Shown here: piece after piece, positions 38,727-47,661 of the stretch
Numbering within the stretch: position 1 is the first letter of the stretch
Layout: every line of letters begins with the position of its first letter
The notes under the pieces: model-generated
The model's input: the letters and a program-made list of their open reading frames with translations, nothing else
Told to the model about the DNA's origin: nothing
Database searches by the model: none
Made by a program: the position numbers and the translations under genes
NCBI GenBank assembly: GCA_947501845.1
Contig: CANMXP010000024.1
Location: 21,137-85,136 of the forward strand
DNA length: 64,000 nucleotides
Source: an uncultured Flavobacteriaceae bacterium
GTDB taxonomy: Bacteria; Bacteroidota; Bacteroidia; Flavobacteriales; Flavobacteriaceae
Reading direction: 5' to 3'

Positions 38727-40526
38727 TTATATCGTTTTGTTTCGTTTACGTTCTACTTCTGTTAAATAGATTTTACGCAAACGTAAGTGATTTGGTGTTA
38801 CTTCTACGTATTCATCTTTTTGAATATATTCTAAAGCTTCTTCTAACGAAAATTTAATTGCAGGTACAATTTTTGCTTTATCATCTGCTCCAGAAGAACG
38901 TACATTACTAAGCTTTTTAGTTTTTGTTACGTTTACCGTCATATCGTCACCACGAGAATTTTCTCCAATAACCTGACCTTCATAAATATCTTCACCTGGA
39001 TCTATAAAAAACTTACCTCTTTCTTGTAGTTTATCAATAGAGTAAGGAATAGCCTGACCTTTTTCCATAGATACCAAAGAACCATTTTGTCTTTCAGGAA
39101 TACCTCCTTTTAATGGTTGATATTCTTTAAAACGGTGTGCCATAATAGCTTCGCCAGCGGTGGCCGTTAATAACTGGTTACGTAATCCAATAATACCTCT
39201 GGATGGCACTATAAATTCGCAAACCATACGGTCTCCTTTAGCTTCCATACTTAGCATTTCTCCTTTACGCAATGTTACCATCTCTATAGCTTTACCTGAA
39301 ACTTCTTCTGGTAAATCAATAGTCATTTCTTCAACTGGTTCACATTTAACGCCATCAACTTCTTTAATTATAACCTGAGGCTGACCAATTTGTAATTCGT
39401 AACCTTCACGACGCATGGTTTCTATTAAAACCGATAAATGCAAGACACCACGGCCAAATACCATAAACTTATCTGCACTATCTGTTTCTTTAACACGAAG
39501 TGCTAAATTCTTTTCTAATTCTTTAGTTAAACGCTCTTTTATGTGACGAGAAGTAACAAACTTGCCATCTTTTCCAAAGAAAGGCGAATCGTTAATAGTA
39601 AATAACATGCTCATTGTTGGCTCATCAATAGCAATAGTCTTTAAACCTTCAGGTGTTTCCCAATCTGCAACCGTGTCACCAATTTCAAAACCTTCTAGTC
39701 CAACTATAGCACAAATGTCTCCTGCCTGTACTTCCTCTACTTTTTTACGTCCTAAGCCTTCAAAAACATGCAGTTCTTTAATTTTTGACTTAACAATACT
39801 TCCGTCACGTTTAACTAAAGATATATTTTGCCCAACTTTTAATTCACCACGAGTTAAACGACCTATAGCAATTCTTCCTGTAAAAGAAGAAAAGTCTAAA
39901 GATGTAATTAACATTTGAGTCGTACCTTCTTCAATTTTTGGTTCTGGAATATGATCTATAACCATATCTAATAATGGCTCGATATTTTCTGTTTCTTTTT
40001 GCCAATCATCACTCATCCAATTATTCTTTGCCGAACCATAAACAGTTGGAAAGTCCAATTGCCATTCTTCAGCTCCCAATTCAAACATCAAATCAAAAAC
40101 TTTTTCATGCACCTCATCAGGTGTACAGTTTTCTTTATCAACTTTATTGACAACCACACAAGGCTTTAAACCTAAATCAATTGCTTTTTGCAACACAAAA
40201 CGTGTCTGTGGCATAGGTCCCTCAAAAGCATCTACTAATAATAAAACACCATCTGCCATATTTAATACACGCTCTACTTCACCTCCAAAATCGGCGTGAC
40301 CAGGTGTATCAATAATATTGATCTTTGTGTCCTTATAGATTACAGAAACATTTTTAGAAGTAATTGTAATCCCTCTTTCACGCTCCAAATCATTATTATC
40401 AAGAATTAAATCTCCTGTATTTTCATTTTCGCGAAATAACTGACAATGGTACATAATCTTGTCAACCAAAGTTGTTTTACCATGATCTACGTGAGCAATA
40501 ATTGCAATATTTTTAATCTTAGTCAT
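38727..40526 (-). CDS. typA: Ribosome-associated GTPase TypA/BipA
   Basis: 599 residues, full length. G1 AHVDHGKTT, G2 RERGITI, G3 DTPGHADFGGE and G4 NKVDK are intact; domain II/III and the TypA C-terminal segment (MTVNVTKTKKLSNVRSSGADD) follow. It binds the ribosome like EF-G and helps 50S assembly and stress adaptation. A TAnnTTTG element lies 24 bases before the start. Confidence 0.97.
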   Translation of the reverse strand: MTKIKNIAIIAHVDHGKTTLVDKIMYHCQLFRENENTGDLILDNNDLERERGITITSKNVSVIYKDTKINIIDTPGHADFGGEVERVLNMADGVLLLVDAFEGPMPQTRFVLQKAIDLGLKPCVVVNKVDKENCTPDEVHEKVFDLMFELGAEEWQLDFPTVYGSAKNNWMSDDWQKETENIEPLLDMVIDHIPEPKIEEGTTQMLITSLDFSSFTGRIAIGRLTRGELKVGQNISLVKRDGSIVKSKIKELHVFEGLGRKKVEEVQAGDICAIVGLEGFEIGDTVADWETPEGLKTIAIDEPTMSMLFTINDSPFFGKDGKFVTSRHIKERLTKELEKNLALRVKETDSADKFMVFGRGVLHLSVLIETMRREGYELQIGQPQVIIKEVDGVKCEPVEEMTIDLPEEVSGKAIEMVTLRKGEMLSMEAKGDRMVCEFIVPSRGIIGLRNQLLTATAGEAIMAHRFKEYQPLKGGIPERQNGSLVSMEKGQAIPYSIDKLQERGKFFIDPGEDIYEGQVIGENSRGDDMTVNVTKTKKLSNVRSSGADDKAKIVPAIKFSLEEALEYIQKDEYVEVTPNHLRLRKIYLTEVERKRNKTI

Positions 40527-40549
40527 AATAGTGCCTTATTTTAAGCGTG

Positions 40550-40557
40550 CAAATGTA
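40550..40557 (-). promoter_or_regulatory. Minus-7 element TACATTTG of typA
   Basis: Perfect TAnnTTTG on the minus strand, giving a very short leader of roughly 15-20 bases before the typA ATG. No clear TTG upstream. Confidence 0.55.
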
Positions 40558-40756
40558 ACCATAAATAATGTATAAACTATGTAATATTATTTTTTTGAAT
40601 ATTCCTTCTTTGTAAAATACAAAAAAAGAAGCACTTCTCATTATATCTTTCTCGTTATTAAACTGTTAAAAAACATTAAATCGCACAGTCTCATTTTTTA
40701 ACACAAATACTTAAATTCTATTTAAAAAGATACTCTCATTAATTCGCCATTAATAG

Positions 40757-40764
40757 TATCTTTG
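40757..40764 (+). promoter_or_regulatory. Minus-7 element TATCTTTG of kdsA
   Basis: Perfect TAnnTTTG 24 bases before the kdsA start codon. The spacer toward typA (40527-40788) holds nothing else that was recognised. Confidence 0.6.
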
Positions 40765-40788
40765 TAATATAATTTTTCGAAAAAATTT

Positions 40789-41607
40789 ATGACGCTTCAA
40801 AATATACCAAAAGTAAAACATACTAATTCAAACAATTTTTTCTTGCTTTGTGGCCCATGTGCTATTGAAGGAGAAGATATGGCACTTCGTATTGCCGAAA
40901 AAGTAGTTACAATTACTAATAAATTAGAAATTCCTTATATTTTTAAAGGTAGTTTTAAAAAAGCAAATCGTAGTAGAATTGATAGTTTTACAGGAATTGG
41001 TAATGAAGAAGCTTTAAAAATCCTAAAAAAAGTTTCAGATACTTTTGATATACCAACAGTTACTGATATTCATGAAATTTCTGACGCAACCTTGGCCGCT
41101 CAATATGTTGATGTATTGCAAATTCCAGCATTCTTGGTCCGTCAAACAGATTTGGTAGTTGCTGCAGCAAAAACGGGTAAAGTAGTCAACCTGAAAAAAG
41201 GACAATTTATGAGTCCTGAAGCCATGAAACATGCTGTACAAAAAATTAAAGATTCTGGAAGCGACAAAGCATGGATAACAGATAGAGGTACCATGTTTGG
41301 CTATCAAGATATGATAGTAGATTTTCGGGGCATCCCTACCATGCGTGAATATGCTCCAACCATTTTAGATGTAACGCATTCTCTACAACAACCTAACCAA
41401 AGCGCTGGTGTAACTGGTGGTAGACCAGATATGATTGAAACCATAGCCAGAGCAGGTGTAGTTAATAATGTAGATGGACTATTCATTGAAACTCATTACG
41501 ATCCTGCTAATGCAAAAAGTGATGGCGCCAATATGTTACATCTGGATAATTTAGAAAAATTACTCACCAACCTAGTTACCATTAGAAAAACGGTTCAATC
41601 ACTCTAG
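40789..41607 (+). CDS. kdsA: 3-deoxy-8-phosphooctulonate synthase
   Basis: 272 residues. FLLCGPCAIEGEDMALRIAE, FKGSFKKANRSRIDSFTG, TDIHEISDA and VTHSLQQPNQSAGVTGGRPD are the KdsA signatures. It condenses PEP with arabinose 5-phosphate to make Kdo 8-phosphate for the lipopolysaccharide core. Own promoter and terminator, so a single-gene unit. Confidence 0.96.
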   Translation: MTLQNIPKVKHTNSNNFFLLCGPCAIEGEDMALRIAEKVVTITNKLEIPYIFKGSFKKANRSRIDSFTGIGNEEALKILKKVSDTFDIPTVTDIHEISDATLAAQYVDVLQIPAFLVRQTDLVVAAAKTGKVVNLKKGQFMSPEAMKHAVQKIKDSGSDKAWITDRGTMFGYQDMIVDFRGIPTMREYAPTILDVTHSLQQPNQSAGVTGGRPDMIETIARAGVVNNVDGLFIETHYDPANAKSDGANMLHLDNLEKLLTNLVTIRKTVQSL

Positions 41608-41648
41608 TTTTTTTCAAATCAATCAAAAAAAATTAAAAACTTTTTTAA

Positions 41649-41667
41649 GGAATAGACTTTTTATTCC
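41649..41667 (+). terminator. Terminator behind kdsA
   Basis: GGAATA (41649-41654) pairs with TATTCC (41662-41667), followed by an A/T stretch with eight T. Confidence 0.65.
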
Positions 41668-41703
41668 ATAAAATTTTTTTTCCAAATCAATCAAAAAGCA
41701 TTA

Positions 41704-42591
41704 ATGAATATTAAACCTATTAAGCTTATAATAATTTTTATTATAAGCTCTTTATCACAGCACAGTTTTTCTCAAAAAAACAACACAAGCAACACAAACA
41801 CGACAAGTAACCCATTAAAATATACTGGATCCAACAAAGGTAAATTTTTTATAAGTTGGGGAGGTAATAGAGAATCTTTTTCAAGATCTGATATTAGATT
41901 TAAAGGTGTCAACTATGATTTTACCATAAAAGATGTCTCTGCTAAAGACAAACCCAAAGGCTGGCATATAGACTATTTTAACCCTACAAAAATTACTATT
42001 CCGCAAACCAATATAAAAATTGGCTACTTCATCTCTGACAAATATGCTATTTCGCTTGGTGTCGATCATATGAAGTATGTAATGAACAACAATAGAAATA
42101 AAATTATTGATGGGTATATTAATTTACCCAACAATGAATTGGGGAGTCAATACAATGGAAATTATGATAATGAAGATTTTTTTGTTTCCGAGGATTTCTT
42201 ATTGTTTGAGCACACAAACGGTCTAAACTATGTTTATGCTGAATTTTCGAGGTTTGATGATATTTCTTCAATATTCAACATTCAAAATACTGATAAATTT
42301 CAACTAAATATCACCGAAGGCCTAGGTGCTGGAATCTTATACCCTAAAACAAATACAACCTTACTTCAAAAAGACAGGTATGACCAGTTTCATTTAGCAG
42401 GTTATGGCTTATCTCTTAATGCTGGTCTAAATATGACATTTTTTAAACACTTTTTTGTAGAATTAGACTTAAGAGGTGGTTACATAAACATGCCTGACAT
42501 ACGAACGACCAGTAATACGATAGAAAGTGCATCGCAGCATTTCTTTTATTTACAGCGTGTTATTTCTTTTGGAGGGATATTTAGACTTTAA
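41704..42591 (+). CDS. Outer membrane beta-barrel protein, unknown function
   Basis: 295 residues with signal peptide (MNIKPIKLIIIFIISSLSQHSFSQ). The rest alternates hydrophobic and polar residues in short strands (GKFFISWGGNRESFS, FFVELDLRGGYINMP) and ends in VISFGGIFRL, a barrel end signal. No family was recognised. It overlaps the convergent DUF1801 gene by four bases. Confidence 0.7.
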   Translation: MNIKPIKLIIIFIISSLSQHSFSQKNNTSNTNTTSNPLKYTGSNKGKFFISWGGNRESFSRSDIRFKGVNYDFTIKDVSAKDKPKGWHIDYFNPTKITIPQTNIKIGYFISDKYAISLGVDHMKYVMNNNRNKIIDGYINLPNNELGSQYNGNYDNEDFFVSEDFLLFEHTNGLNYVYAEFSRFDDISSIFNIQNTDKFQLNITEGLGAGILYPKTNTTLLQKDRYDQFHLAGYGLSLNAGLNMTFFKHFFVELDLRGGYINMPDIRTTSNTIESASQHFFYLQRVISFGGIFRL

Positions 42592-42965
42592 ATAAACCAA
42601 GCTTTTTTACTTTTTTTTAATGAGTTTGAAGCTTCATGCAATAACTCAACAAAATTTTCATGATCTAAATCCTCGATGGTTTTTAGTTGAATAGACCGTA
42701 CTTGTTTACGTTTATTATCATTCTTTAAAATGGGAAATCGTTTTTCCAACAGAATACCTTGTACAAAAGCAACATCTACATAATCTTTACCCTTTAAGAC
42801 ATTTATATAAACCATTGGTTTTTTTCCAATATTATAAAACGGAATTTTATAGCTATACCGTTCCTCTACTTCTGGAAGTGTATTTAGTATCACACTTCTA
42901 ACATAAAGCATAATAGATTGATAAGGCTCCTTTTGATTAAAAAAATATTCGTCTACGGGCTTCAA
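42588..42965 (-). CDS. DUF1801 domain protein
   Basis: 125 residues. YVRSVILNTLPEVEERYSYKIPFY and YINVLKGKDYVDVAFVQG are typical of the YdhG-like DUF1801 fold, a small protein of unknown function related to frataxin-like and YjbR-like folds. No operon partner. Confidence 0.8.
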   Translation of the reverse strand: MKPVDEYFFNQKEPYQSIMLYVRSVILNTLPEVEERYSYKIPFYNIGKKPMVYINVLKGKDYVDVAFVQGILLEKRFPILKNDNKRKQVRSIQLKTIEDLDHENFVELLHEASNSLKKSKKAWFI

Positions 42966-43038
42966 TATTTAAACAGGTTTGTGTTAGAAATCTCAAACTT
43001 AACAAAAATTTATGATGCCTAATTGAAAATAATTTACT

Positions 43039-43057
43039 TACTTTGTATTTCAAAGTA
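43039..43057. promoter_or_regulatory. Operator candidate, copy 1
   Basis: Inverted repeat TACTTTGTATTTCAAAGTA, seven bases before the ATG at 43065. The same motif with a different centre is found at 44058-44076; both are followed by CTTT. The regulator encoded between them (43747-44040) is the natural candidate to bind both. Confidence 0.65.
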
Positions 43058-43064
43058 CTTTAAT

Positions 43065-43676
43065 ATGGAGTCAAAAGATTATTTAAAAGACATAAGCGAG
43101 ATAAAAGATTTAATGAATAAATCCTCTCGTTTTATATCACTTAGTGGTTTATCTGGAATATTAGCAGGCATTTATGCACTTATAGGAGCTGCCGTTGCCT
43201 ATTGGCTGGTTGCAGAATATAGTAATGGCACATTAGTATTAGATGGCAAAATATATAGGTTAGTGATGTTAGACTTGTGCTTAATTGCTTTTTTTAGTGT
43301 GGTTACCGGTATCATTTTGACCACAAGAAAAGCTAAAAAAAATGGTGCGAATATTTGGGATAGCTCATCAAGACGTTTGGTAATAAATTTTTTAATCCCA
43401 TTAATAGCTGGCGGTATTTACATATTGATTATACTAAATCAACAAAAATATGGGCAAACTGGAGCTTTAATGCTTTTATTTTATGGGTTAGCTTTAGTGA
43501 ATGCTTCTAAATATAGTATTGGAGATATCCGTTATTTAGGTTTTATACAAATTATTTTAGGCTTAATTTGCGCTTGGTTACCTGGGTATGGATTTTGGCT
43601 TTGGGCTTTGGGCTTTGGGGTTATGCATATTATTTATGGCACATGGATGCATTTTAAGTATGATGTAAAAAAGTAA
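43065..43676 (+). CDS. Membrane protein paired with winged-helix regulator
   Basis: 203 residues from the ATG at 43065; an earlier in-frame start would run through the operator and is rejected. A short cytosolic N terminus (MESKDYLKDISEIKDLMNKSSRF) is followed by about six helices. In related genomes this protein type is encoded directly before a small winged-helix regulator, as here, so it may act as a membrane partner or anti-regulator. No enzymatic motif is seen. Confidence 0.75.
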   Translation: MESKDYLKDISEIKDLMNKSSRFISLSGLSGILAGIYALIGAAVAYWLVAEYSNGTLVLDGKIYRLVMLDLCLIAFFSVVTGIILTTRKAKKNGANIWDSSSRRLVINFLIPLIAGGIYILIILNQQKYGQTGALMLLFYGLALVNASKYSIGDIRYLGFIQIILGLICAWLPGYGFWLWALGFGVMHIIYGTWMHFKYDVKK

Positions 43677-43746
43677 ACAGCATACGGTTGCTATTTTCGG
43701 TAACTTAGAAATTTAAAAAGACTATTCCTATTTTTTAGGAAATTAT

Positions 43747-44040
43747 ATGAGCATCATAACTAACATAAATAAAGTATTTGATCATAGAATTAGATTAGGC
43801 ATCATGTCTATTTTAATGGTGAATGAATATGCCGATTTTAATATGTTGAAAGAATTATTGGGAGCTACAGATGGCAACCTAGCTAGCCATACAAAAGCTC
43901 TTGAAAAAGCTGAATATATAAAAGTGGAGAAACAATTTATAGGCAGAAAACCCAATACGAGGTATAGCACTACCAAATTAGGAGAAACCGAATTTAAAAA
44001 ACACATTAACGCCCTTGAAAAATTAATTAAGAAACAATAA
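43747..44040 (+). CDS. Small winged-helix transcriptional regulator
   Basis: 97 residues. The wHTH reads VFDHRIRLGIMSILMVNEYADFNMLKELLGATDGNLASHTKALEKAEYI followed by a wing IGRKPNTRYSTTKLG, the ArsR/MarR-like group with one domain only. A small hairpin (TTCCTA / TAGGAA) sits directly before the ATG. It lies between two copies of one operator and probably represses both units. Confidence 0.88.
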   Translation: MSIITNINKVFDHRIRLGIMSILMVNEYADFNMLKELLGATDGNLASHTKALEKAEYIKVEKQFIGRKPNTRYSTTKLGETEFKKHINALEKLIKKQ

Positions 44041-44057
44041 ATATTTTTTTAAATATA

Positions 44058-44076
44058 TACTTTGAAATTCAAAGTA
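44058..44076. promoter_or_regulatory. Operator candidate, copy 2
   Basis: Inverted repeat TACTTTGAAATTCAAAGTA, eight bases before the Coq4-like gene. It differs from copy 1 (43039-43057) only in the central three bases, and the flank CTTT is the same. Confidence 0.65.
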
Positions 44077-44084
44077 CTTTTTAA

Positions 44085-44573
44085 ATGAGATTAAGAAAAA
44101 AACTTATAGAATGGTTATTTGAAAAATCTAAAAAGATTTACACAAATCTTTTCAAGAGTCAACACCCTTGGGAAATTAGTAAAAAGCAATTACTAACCTA
44201 TCCCAAAAACTCTTTTGGAAAACACCTCGGATTATTTTTAAATGAAAATAATTTTGAATTGATTCCAAAAGTTGAAAGGCATGATGCTTATCATACTCTA
44301 ACAGGCTATGGTACTAAAGTTGAAGATGAAATTGCCTTACAATACTTATGTTACGGGAATGGTAAACGAAGCTATTATCTCTATGGAGTTATGATACTAG
44401 GAACAATCATTTTACCTGATTACTACAAATATTATTATAAATCATACTGTATTGGGAAAAACGCCAATTCATTTCATCATTTTGACTATAAAGAATTATT
44501 AATGATTTCCATACATGATTTTAGGCAAGTCATATTCTCAAAATCACAAATTAACACATTAATACAAGTTTAA
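44085..44573 (+). CDS. Coq4-like protein
   Basis: 162 residues. The zinc-ligand motif of COQ4 is visible in ERHDAYHTLTGYGTKVEDEIALQ (HDxxH and a Glu further on). Yeast COQ4 organises ubiquinone synthesis and has C1-decarboxylase activity; Flavobacteriia make menaquinone, so the bacterial role here must differ or act on another quinone or lipid. First gene of a tight seven-gene envelope operon under the operator at 44058. Confidence 0.7.
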   Translation: MRLRKKLIEWLFEKSKKIYTNLFKSQHPWEISKKQLLTYPKNSFGKHLGLFLNENNFELIPKVERHDAYHTLTGYGTKVEDEIALQYLCYGNGKRSYYLYGVMILGTIILPDYYKYYYKSYCIGKNANSFHHFDYKELLMISIHDFRQVIFSKSQINTLIQV

Positions 44574-44867
44574 ATGGATATAAACATATTTAAAAACTCA
44601 TACAAAATTGCATTGATCTCATTCAGCATAGGAACTATTTTATTTCTATTACAAATAATAAACAAAGGCTTAAATAGTGTAACAATAATAGGCTATTACT
44701 ATGTTGGATTAGCCATAATAGTTAACTCTTTAATCTTAATTATTCTATTATCTGTACTGCTCTTAAATAAAAACAAAATAGAGATCATAAAATCAATAGG
44801 TATCATACTTTTTAACGTTCCTATCGCTTTTCTGTACTACCAAATAGTAATTCATAATTTAATATAA
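44574..44867 (+). CDS. Small three-helix membrane protein
   Basis: 97 residues, almost all hydrophobic, three to four helices. It starts directly after the Coq4-like stop codon and ends one base before the DUF4173 gene. No family recognised. Confidence 0.7.
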   Translation: MDINIFKNSYKIALISFSIGTILFLLQIINKGLNSVTIIGYYYVGLAIIVNSLILIILLSVLLLNKNKIEIIKSIGIILFNVPIAFLYYQIVIHNLI

Positions 44868-44868
44868 A

Positions 44869-46257
44869 ATGAAAAATATACCTTTATTAATCGGAGCTTT
44901 TTTATTCAGCATACTTTTTTACAAACAAGACATTGGGCTAAATTTCAGTTTATTTAGTTTGCTAACAATTATTATACTCCTAATCCATAACAAAAATTTA
45001 TTCAAGAAAAAAAGTACTATCATATTTAGCATCGTATTTCTTATAACTGCTATCACAACATTTTTCTACAGATCCAGCTTAGCCATAACAGCATATATAG
45101 TTGCCTTTTTAACACTAATTGGACATGTGTCCGAAGAAGGTTCGTCTGTTTACGTAAATTGGCTAAATGGGGCTTACACATTTATTGCAGGAATCTTTCA
45201 CCGAAACTTTAATACAAATGAAAAAGATGAAAAAGCAATACCAAAGCAAAAAGTCGACTATCTACATTTAATAAAAATAATAGGTATTCCACTAATTACA
45301 GTTATAATCTTTATAAGCTTATATAAAAATGGAAATCCTATGTTTAGCGAATTAATTTCTAAAATTGATTTTAGCTTTATTAATATTCAATGGTTATTGG
45401 TTTCCGTTCTCGGTTATTATTTATTAAGCAATATTTCTAAACCAGTACGGGTTGACCCTGCAACCACTTATGATTTAAACACTGGGAATTCTTTAGGCAT
45501 TAAAGGAAACATTGCAGAAGAAAAACTCAAAAAAGAAAATCAATTAGGTTTTATTTTAATTGCACTTTTAAACATACTCATCGTCTTTTTTATTATTACA
45601 GACATTACCTATTTAATTTCTACCAACGATTTAAGAGCTTCTGCCTTTTCAAATCAAGTTCATAATGGCATTAACACTTTAATTGCCTCTATTATTATTG
45701 CAATAATTATTATACTATACTTTTTCAGAGGAAATCTAAACTTCTACAAAGACAATAAAAACCTTAAAACCGTAACATATGCTTGGATAATACTTAACCT
45801 AATGCTTATAATAAACATTGTAATAAAAGATTGTCAATACATCTATTATTTTGGTTTTACATACAAGCGAATAGGCGTTTTAATTTATTTATTACTTACA
45901 ATAATAGGTTTACTTACCACTTCAATTAAAGTAAAACAAATTAAAAACTTCTGGTATTTATTTAGAGTGAATACGCTAACTGCCTTTACTATATTGATCG
46001 TATCGAGTACAATCAACTGGGATAATTATATTACTTATTACAACCTTAATTATGCGCAATCCATGGATTTTAATTATCTATTAGAGTTATCTGATAACAA
46101 TACATTTCTTCTTAAAAACTATGCAGATCGAAATAACTTGACAGCGGAAAGGAAATCTTTAATTGAAAAAAAATATGAAGCCTATTTGACTGAATTAGAA
46201 AGTAAAAAATGGCAAGAAATACATTATGATAATTTTAAAATAAAAAAAGATCAATGA
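44869..46257 (+). CDS. DUF4173 multi-pass membrane protein
   Basis: 462 residues and about 12 helices with a soluble C-terminal tail rich in Leu and Lys. The central region (VNWLNGAYTFIAGIFHRNF, and the helix-rich block to about 390) is typical of DUF4173. Such genes often sit beside small regulators and SanA-like proteins. It overlaps the next gene by four bases. Confidence 0.8.
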   Translation: MKNIPLLIGAFLFSILFYKQDIGLNFSLFSLLTIIILLIHNKNLFKKKSTIIFSIVFLITAITTFFYRSSLAITAYIVAFLTLIGHVSEEGSSVYVNWLNGAYTFIAGIFHRNFNTNEKDEKAIPKQKVDYLHLIKIIGIPLITVIIFISLYKNGNPMFSELISKIDFSFINIQWLLVSVLGYYLLSNISKPVRVDPATTYDLNTGNSLGIKGNIAEEKLKKENQLGFILIALLNILIVFFIITDITYLISTNDLRASAFSNQVHNGINTLIASIIIAIIIILYFFRGNLNFYKDNKNLKTVTYAWIILNLMLIINIVIKDCQYIYYFGFTYKRIGVLIYLLLTIIGLLTTSIKVKQIKNFWYLFRVNTLTAFTILIVSSTINWDNYITYYNLNYAQSMDFNYLLELSDNNTFLLKNYADRNNLTAERKSLIEKKYEAYLTELESKKWQEIHYDNFKIKKDQ

Positions 46258-46631
46258 ATACTCCTTCAGTCATTTTAAAATCAACCATTTTAGCAACTTG
46301 TCTATTTTGGATACCTATTATGTCTAAAGATTTTCAGAGTGATATGATATTATTTGTTTTTCTATCAATAATTCCAATTTCCCTTTGTTGTGCTTTTACC
46401 ATATTATTAACAATTGCACCATTTTTTTGGTTTCATGGCAAAGCGTCCAGTGATGGATCAGTCCATAGGAATAAAGTTATTTTCAATAAATATTTTCCCT
46501 TTTATGCTATAACAACTTTTAGTTTATGTCTTTATGGAACCATTAAATTTTCATTTGCTATTAGCTTCTTTATTTCGGTATTTTTCACAACAATGCAATC
46601 ATGGATTTGGTTCGCAAAAAACAATCAATAA
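46254..46631 (+). CDS. Small membrane protein, unknown
   Basis: 125 residues with four hydrophobic segments and no recognised motif. ATGA overlap with the DUF4173 gene before it shows translational coupling. Confidence 0.7.
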   Translation: MNTPSVILKSTILATCLFWIPIMSKDFQSDMILFVFLSIIPISLCCAFTILLTIAPFFWFHGKASSDGSVHRNKVIFNKYFPFYAITTFSLCLYGTIKFSFAISFFISVFFTTMQSWIWFAKNNQ

Positions 46632-46636
46632 TTAAT

Positions 46637-47266
46637 ATGAAGTACTTAAAAAAAATTGCAGGCTTAGCAACCTTGTCACTTATTTATATGATAATGACAA
46701 ATGTTTGGATATCACATCAAGCTAAAAGTCTTACCTATAACGACACATCTCTTATTCCAAAGAATAAGGTCGGACTTGTTTTGGGTGCAAGTAAATTTGT
46801 ATCAAACGGCCATATAAATCTATACTATAAATATAGATTGGAAGCCGCCTATCAACTTTACAAATCAGGAAAAATAGAATTCATTTTAATTAGTGGAGAT
46901 AACGGAAGAAAAAGTTATGATGAACCTACAGATTTCAAAAATGACTTAATAAAAAAAGGAGTTCCAGAAAATAAAATATTCCTTGATTATGCAGGATTTA
47001 GAACATTAGACTCTGTAGTTAGGGCGAAGGAAGTATTCGGGGTAAACTCTGTTACAATTATTTCTCAGAAATTTCATAATGAGCGCGCCATATATCTAGC
47101 TAAAAACTTTAAAATTAATGCTATTGGATATAATGCTAAAGATATAAGAGGACGCTATGGTATGAAAACCAAATTAAGGGAATACATGGCAAGAACAAAA
47201 GCATCAATCGATATTCTTTTTAATGTAAAACCTAAATTCTTAGGTAAAAAAATAGACATAAAATGA
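46637..47266 (+). CDS. SanA/YdcF/ElyC-type envelope protein
   Basis: 209 residues from the ATG at 46637 (an in-frame start 36 bases earlier would overlap the upstream gene and adds no signal). One N-terminal helix anchors a DUF218-type domain: VGLVLGASKF, YRLEAAYQLYKSGKIEFILISGDNG, GVPENKIFLDYAGFRTLDSVVRAKEVFG. E. coli SanA maintains the envelope barrier to vancomycin. Overlaps the DUF2809 gene by four bases. Confidence 0.9.
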   Translation: MKYLKKIAGLATLSLIYMIMTNVWISHQAKSLTYNDTSLIPKNKVGLVLGASKFVSNGHINLYYKYRLEAAYQLYKSGKIEFILISGDNGRKSYDEPTDFKNDLIKKGVPENKIFLDYAGFRTLDSVVRAKEVFGVNSVTIISQKFHNERAIYLAKNFKINAIGYNAKDIRGRYGMKTKLREYMARTKASIDILFNVKPKFLGKKIDIK

Positions 47267-47661
47267 CACTTAAATTCAACAAAATATATTTTATAATTGC
47301 ACTAGCCCTATTAGTAATTGAAACCTTAATAGCCATATATCTAAAATTCGGCTTTATACGTCACACCTTTGGTGATTATTTGGTTGTTATATTACTTTAT
47401 TGTTTTATTAAAAGTTTTATTAAAACAACACCTCTTATTGCTGCTATTCCTGTTTTAATATTTTCATATATCATAGAATTATTACAATTAGTAAATATCT
47501 TAGGAATGCTAAACCTCAATAATAATTACTTATTGAAACTTATTCTTGGGAGCACATTTCAAATTTCAGATTTAGTTGCTTATACCTTAGGTATTCTCAC
47601 TGTTTTAAGTATTGAATACACTATAATCTTCTTAGCTCTAAAAAAAACAAATAACATATGA
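47263..47661 (+). CDS. DUF2809 membrane protein
   Basis: 132 residues, four helices. GFIRHTFGDYLVVILLYCFIKSF is the DUF2809 hallmark. ATGA overlaps couple it to both neighbours. Unknown role in the envelope operon. Confidence 0.85.
   Translation: MTLKFNKIYFIIALALLVIETLIAIYLKFGFIRHTFGDYLVVILLYCFIKSFIKTTPLIAAIPVLIFSYIIELLQLVNILGMLNLNNNYLLKLILGSTFQISDLVAYTLGILTVLSIEYTIIFLALKKTNNI

Noticed and set aside
43023..43064. Earlier in-frame start for the membrane protein
   Set aside because: It would place the operator TACTTTGTATTTCAAAGTA inside the coding region; the ATG at 43065 gives the conserved N terminus.
46601..46636. Earlier start for the SanA-like gene
   Set aside because: It overlaps the end of the upstream gene by about 30 bases and adds charged residues before the signal anchor; ATG 46637 is better.
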